A stretch of 64,000 bases of DNA from Agrypnia vestita. Lineage: Eukaryota; Arthropoda; Insecta; Trichoptera; Phryganeidae. Where the stretch lies: NCBI GenBank assembly GCA_016648135.1, contig JADDOH010004036.1, positions 62,001-126,000 of the forward strand. The letters run 5' to 3'. The position numbers and the translations under genes were made by a program. Under the pieces are notes generated by a model that saw only the letters and a program-made list of their open reading frames with translations, had not been told where the DNA came from and did no database searches. Shown piece after piece: positions 59,216-64,000 of this stretch (position 1 is the first letter of the stretch; each line of letters opens with the position of its first letter).

Positions 59216-59639
59216 CGATAGCCAAAGAATTTTTATTTTTTATTTATACCGCTGTATAATTTAAACATAATTATTTTAACAACAGAAGTATTCTTTTTTT
59301 AAATTTAAAAATAAAACAAACACATTTTGAAAAGGTGCCAAAAGTAAATCGAATTGATAAGGATTATACTTCATTCGAAAGAAAATTTTCTGCTCAACAG
59401 TTTATTGTGGCTATTCGGAGAGTATTATTTTTTTTTACAACAAATGACTCTATTAAATTTTTCACGGCTAACCTCATACAGAAGCTGCAAAGTCATAATA
59501 TATGTTGATAGCTGATATAGCGAGGCTTGTTTCTTAATTTTTTTGTTTGATCCAGTGCAAAGTTTTTTGTTTGATGCCCTATCAAATATGGATAGTCAAA
59601 AGCAAAATTGTCGTCATATTTTACTTTTATACTATAGAA

Positions 59640-60360
59640 AAAGTAAAAATACTGTTTAAGCAAAAAAATAATATTTGACGTGTTTGGAGAAGACGTATTG
59701 AGAGAACTCCAGTGCCAAAACTGGTTTGCAAAATTTCGTTCTGGCAATTTTGATATTAAAGATGCAACATGTTTTAGAAGGCCACTGGAGACGAGGAATG
59801 GTTTGTTTACAACAATATTAAACGCAAGAGATCATGGAGTAAAAAAATGAAACGGCTCAAAGCACTTCGAAAGCCGAGGTTCATCAAAAAAAGGTGATCC
59901 TGTCTGTTTGGTGGGATTTCAAGGGAATAGTTTTATTTGAGCATCTAACTGACATTACCACTTTCAATTTTGAAGTGTACTGTCATCAATTAGATAGATT
60001 GAATGATTCACCTAAACAGAACAGAATAGAATTGATCAATAGAAAATGTATAGTGTTCCACCAAGATATGCGGGACCTCGTACTAGTTTAGTTACTCGTC
60101 AAAAGCTTTTACATCTTCGAAGGGATGTACTACCACACCCACCATATTTTACAGACCTGGCAAATTCTGATATTACTCGTTCCGGTCGCAACAAAATTTT
60201 TAAGACATTTACTTCAGGTGAGGACGTTAAAAATGCCCCAGATAATTTTTTGCCAGCAAAGATCAGAAATTTTATGAGTCTTAATATATAATCAAAAAAA
60301 ATATTTATACACTATAACAAAATCGTCAATCATTTTAACCAACTAAAACGAAATTTATTT
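59640..60360 (+). mobile_element. Old mariner remnant (mauritiana/irritans-like)
   Basis: Frame-broken reading on the plus strand shows ILSVWWDFKGIVLFE (about 59898), FEVYCHQLDRLN (about 59970), IVFHQDM (about 60055), TRQKLLHLRRDVLPHPPY (about 60095) and FTSGEDVKNAPDNF (about 60210). These match the order seen in mariner transposases: SVWWD, VYCxQL, FHxDNARPH, LxHPPYSPDLAPSDY. The catalytic HDN now reads HQDM, and the SPDLAPSDY block is corrupted to FTDLANSDI, so it is inactive. The right terminus near 60345-60375 (inverse of TTAGGTTGTTC) resembles a mariner end; the left end was not found. It is far older than, and from a different subfamily to, the copies at 8291 and 49249. Confidence 0.85.
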
Positions 60361-60539
60361 TTGAACAACCTAATTATTTTTTTTTTACTTATTTGTAGTC
60401 GTGTAAATCTCATCAGTGAAGAGAAGCTCTTGAGTCTGATGAGGGAGCCTCAGTTCTTATTATTATATATAGGTACATATGCGAGTCATTTAATAATACG
60501 GTTATTTGATAATGAAGTATTTTGAAAAATGCTGTAGGT

Positions 60540-60800
60540 TTAATTGATTTATGTATTTATATTTTATTTTAGGAAGATTTTAATTTTTTTGATCTGCTCT
60601 GAGAGGTTCCTTATGCAGCGTATCTCGATAGGTAAGTTATTGTAGTATTTAATGGCTTTTTGATCTGCTCTGAGAGGTTCCTTATGCAGCGTATCTCGAT
60701 AGGTAAGTTATTGTAGTATTTAATGGCTTTATAAATATATTGGTTCTGCATTTGGGTTGTTTTAAATTTAGCTTTAATTTTAGTTCATAGCTTGAAATAT
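60540..60800 (-). mobile_element. LINE C-terminal fragment with internal 71-bp tandem duplication
   Basis: Minus-strand reading gives KAIKYYNNLPIEIRCIRNLS, the NxLPxxI motif of jockey/R1-type ORF2 C-termini. The segment containing this motif is duplicated exactly in tandem (about 60588-60658 and 60659-60730), a later event. Confidence 0.6.
60588..60730 (+). repeat. Exact 71-bp tandem duplication inside a LINE remnant
   Basis: GATCTGCTCTGAGAGGTTCC occurs at 60591 and 60662, with identical sequence up to AATGGCTTT. Confidence 0.95.
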
Positions 60801-61489
60801 ACCTGTTTTCTGTAAGGTTTTTTCTTTGCATATTTTTAGTATACATTCAATATTTTCATTACATTTATTATTTTATTTAATTACAAGCCTTCAAAATGGG
60901 ATGCCAAGTAGGCAAAAGTGAGCACTCTTGGCACATCCTAATGTTGAAATGACGAGTTTTCGAGTCAAGACTGGATGATTTTTATCGCAGTCATCAAAAA
61001 ATTTGTAGAATGTTGGCAAGAAGTTGTAAAAAATAAAGAAAAAAACATTATTGTTTAATTTGTTGTTCTTTTTTGGATCCTCTTATTCTCTTCTTCAGAA
61101 AAAAATAGACCAAGTAACTTTAACACCTAATTCAAACCAAAATAATAATGATGTTTAATGCGTAAACAATAAATAAACCTGCTATCACTAAGAAGTTGTT
61201 ACCTGTGACATTCCTCTGAGCTGTTCTTAAGGCTTTCGAGAATATCTGATTCGTAGAATACTTAAGTAAATCACCGTAGAGCATGAATACGTTGTTTTCA
61301 GGTAATTCCTGCAGCGTCAAAATAAGCGGCCTTGTATTAAGTACAAAGCCGGGATTCACAAATATTTGTGAATTAAGGACACGACAAGAACTAAATATAT
61401 TTTAATTTAAAAGGTATTTAAAGGGTTCCGTTACTTATTTTCATATTAGTAATATAATACACATGTGTATATTATTAATATGAAAATCT

Positions 61490-61945
61490 GGTGTTTATAA
61501 ATAGATTTGTAATGATTGTGATTATTTTTATATAGGAAAAACGTGTAGAAATTTCGAAGTTAGAATTAGAATACTTAAGTTGTTTAAATAGCAATAATTA
61601 TTCTGAATTTTCTAGCCATCTTTTGGCTTAGGATCATTCTTTTAATATTTATAAGGGTTTATAAATTTGAACTACAAATTATACAGAACCACAATTTTTA
61701 AATTAGAAATTTTGGAAGTAAGAAAAAGTCTTAGTAGTTAATTGAATATTACAAATAACCAGGTTAAGTAGGCACATTATTTTTATTCATTTTTCATGTA
61801 CATTTTTCAGTATTTTGATTTTCTATACTTCGATTTTTGAATTTAATTTGTTAGTATACAATTGTATCCTGACGAAGGGGCCATGGGCTCTGAAACATGT
61901 TGATATTTTTCAAAATAAGTTCATTTTTATTAATTATATATTATA
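61490..61945 (+). mobile_element. Penelope-like element 3' fragment (GIY-YIG with YIGKT retained)
   Basis: The plus strand from 61490 reads GVYK, stop, then ICNDCDYFYIGKTCRNFEV. This is a GIY-YIG core with the YIGKT motif intact but one stop codon. Further along, NYKLYRTTIFKLEILEVRKS matches the C-terminal region of the 45186 copy. The motif at 61865-61905 closes the fragment. It differs in sequence from the other two fragments and so represents another Penelope family. Confidence 0.85.
61865..61905 (+). ncRNA. Hammerhead-ribozyme-like motif (Penelope type)
   Basis: CUGACGA at 61869-61875; stem II GGGGCC with GGCUCU (six pairs, two G-U); GAAAC at 61892-61896. GUU triplet at 61899-61901; stem I TATC (61865-61868) with GATA (61902-61905), all four paired. 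One unpaired A separates the box from stem II. Confidence 0.68.
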
Positions 61946-62175
61946 GAGATATCATTACCAGTGGCGACCTTTGTGTGTACTTTGTCATGAGAATGATGTA
62001 GTATACATACGGATGTTCTTGCGGTGGAATTACTGTGGGAAAACGCTGCATTACGTAAAGTGATCACTCAAGCTAGCTAACACAAGTCATAGATAAGCCC
62101 TGTGGTCTCCCTACAAAACCTCTATACAAGTTTCCCATACAACTAGCTTCATCTCTGTGAGACTTCTCTACATAA
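61945..62175 (-). repeat. Repeat R2 copy
   Basis: On the minus strand it reads GTCTCACAGAGATGAAGCTA, GGGAAACTTGTATAGAGG, GTGATCACTTTACGTAATGC and AGAACATCCGTATG. It directly abuts the Penelope fragment ending at about 61945. Confidence 0.65.
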
Positions 62176-62259
62176 ATTATCTTAACATAATTCTATTTTT
62201 GACCGGCCGAGTGAATAAGAAACTGTCTTCTTATTTTATTCTGAATAAAAGTATTACAC

Positions 62260-63424
62260 GTCGTCAATTCAGGCGACTAATAAATGTATGTCCCTTCGTG
62301 ATCGCAAGACGACGCGACCGTGTGCGAATGCCGTATAAATCTATTCGGACCCCTCGCCCCGCATTCACCCTTGCCGCTTTACATATGACGTGGATGGCCG
62401 GACAGGATGCGCCCAAGACAAAACCCCATTTCTCAGCTCTTTCCGCGGGGGTGTATGTTGCATACAAATCATCTACTCAGGACCAGGAGGGAGAGAGAAT
62501 CTCGAGATACGTCCACGAGAATATTGGTATCAGTGAGAAATATTAGTCTGAACTTATAGTTTTTTTAATTTTTATTTTGATGACGAAAACATTGGCTTCG
62601 GAATGAGATAATTAACAAGTTTGTAGATTATACAAATTGTTTTCTTGTTAATTACACAAATATTGTTATCACAAAGTCACATCGCAGTTATTGAATAAAT
62701 AACTTTTAGTTTAAAGATAAATTTAGTGCGGACGAAATATAAAAGGTCCTTTAAGTATTCCCTCAGAACTCGGTAGTAGTCACGATACAAACACAAAATT
62801 GTTTATCTGACATCGAAACTATAGGAAACACCAAAAGATCTCGACCTACGTAGAATCTGCTACCAATGTTGGATGATCTTGGAACATGGATGAAACGCAA
62901 CGGATATGGCGCATCTCTAACAAATTTCATGCAACCAAATCGCAATGTCGCACTCGTCCAACTCGGGCACCGTAACTTTTTCACAACTGTGGGGTCAACG
63001 ACCCGTTTCCCTACGTTCCATCGCTGCTCCACCACCACTGACGATGACACTTCGCAAAATAAAAATACGTCGGCCGATATCAATCACTAGCAACAAGTGT
63101 ATAAAGAACGCTGACATCGAGCTTAACACGCAGAAGCACATCAGCTGTTTTTTATCCTGTAATATATTGTACAAAAGTGGGATCCGAGACACGGTATCCC
63201 ACATTCTGGTGACTCACGACATGATATGAACACAGCAACTTTCTGATACAACTCAGCATACCACACAACCTTCAAATTAAAATAAATTACGAGAAGAATA
63301 TTATCGTCAATCGAATGATGTCAGACAGCAAGGAAATTTCTTCAGTGTCGATATATTTCACGAAACGTACGGTGCTTTCCTAAAATCCATAAGAAAAATC
63401 TTGATAACATACACATTCAGACAC
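62260..63424. other. GC-richer unique DNA, unassigned frames
   Basis: 62270-62520 and 62840-63200 have raised GC and open frames on both strands (for example TRSRRLAITKGHTFISRLN on minus). No protein family or splice-bounded receptor exon was recognised. Confidence 0.35.
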
Positions 63425-63705
63425 TCGCTCGCACACGCAATCACGTACACACAAACACACACACACATACACACACACACATACACACACTCACACACAC
63501 AAACACATACACAAACACTCACACACACACACATACACACATACACACACACTCACACACACAAACACACACACACACACACACATACACACACACTCAC
63601 ACACACAAACACATACACAAACACTCACACACACACACACACATAAAAACACATATACACACACATACATACACACACACACACACATACACCCACACAC
63701 TCGTA
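63425..63705 (+). repeat. CA/ACAC microsatellite, about 280 bp
   Basis: Interrupted (CA)n with TCACAC, CATACAC and AAACAC variants. Open frames over it are repeat artefacts. Confidence 0.97.
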
Positions 63706-63744
63706 CTTCTACTGCTACTCATCTAGTCTTAGGTAACATTGCTT

Positions 63745-63900
63745 CTATCTTTTAATACTTTTGGAATTATGTAATTTGTTTGGTATGTAAATGATATTCT
63801 GTAAATTTTTTGTTAGGTTTATTATATTATAATTACACTTATACATTATGTACCCATATGTTATGCTGTTGAACTCCAAATAAATAAATATATAAATGTT
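63745..63900 (+). mobile_element. Possible LINE 3' end with AATA tail
   Basis: AT-rich sequence closes with CTCCAAATAAATAAATATAT at 63875-63894, similar in style to the tail at 54125-54152. No coding was seen. Confidence 0.3.
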
Positions 63901-64000
63901 TAAATCGCGCTTGGGATGATTTACAAACGTGCATTTTTCGAATATCTGAAATTGATAATAAAAAGAACATAATAGTGAGAAACGATGTGTGTTAATACTC

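Noticed and set aside
62157..62546. 129-codon plus-strand frame as a gene
   Set aside because: No recognised domain, an AT-rich N-terminal part that looks non-coding, and comparable open frames on the opposite strand. Kept only as unassigned GC-richer DNA.
63358..63700. Long open frames on both strands over the CA repeat
   Set aside because: They encode only His/Thr or Cys/Val dipeptide runs and are microsatellite artefacts.

Overview
The window is AT-rich, intron-dominated nuclear DNA of an arthropod, most likely an insect and plausibly a moth or butterfly. The evidence is two insect-type glutamate-receptor exons with GT/AG borders, cecropia-type mariners, many non-LTR retrotransposon tails, Penelope-like elements and tRNA-headed SINEs. 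No prokaryotic or organellar gene organisation is visible. The species cannot be named from the sequence.

Host gene: two consecutive exons lie on the minus strand. They encode part of the extracellular amino-terminal domain of a non-NMDA (AMPA-type, insect GluRI-like) ionotropic glutamate receptor. The upstream exon (33227-32974, 254 nt) and downstream exon (24509-24345, 165 nt) join in phase across an 8,464-bp intron. No other receptor exon was recognised, so most or all of the remaining DNA is probably intronic to this long gene. The intron between the exons holds a 19-copy 79-bp minisatellite, a Penelope remnant, an LTR-like repeat and several unassigned repeats.

Mobile DNA: there are two nearly identical mariners. 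The one at 8291-9584 is frameshifted; the one at 49249-50533 has an uninterrupted transposase frame. A third, older mariner lies at about 59640-60360. Non-LTR remnants are jockey-like (2920-3960, 20600-21160, 43540-43740, 53990-54160, 60540-60800) and RTE-like (nine fragments, many ending in GAA or GAT tails). There is one hAT C-terminal fragment, one 124-bp MITE, two SINE families and several unnamed repeat families (R1-R4).

Most interesting: (1) three Penelope-like fragments (26290-26660, 45186-45720, 61490-61945). Two of them keep a GIY-YIG-like coding remnant, and all three are followed by a hammerhead-like motif. Related motifs recur at five head-to-head inverted pairs (14400, 16900, 17340, 25320, 55700) and once singly (37650). 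Stem II pairing is retained across different stem sequences, and a recurrent extra base separates the CUGANGA box from stem II. (2) A repeat about 450 bp 5' of the receptor exon (33745-33931) carries about 20 perfect heat-shock-factor triplets (GAA/TTC), most in strict 5-nt register. (3) The 79-bp minisatellite seems to derive from an RTE-like LINE segment.

All identities come from reading the sequence without database searches. Repeat borders are approximate unless terminal inverted repeats are stated.
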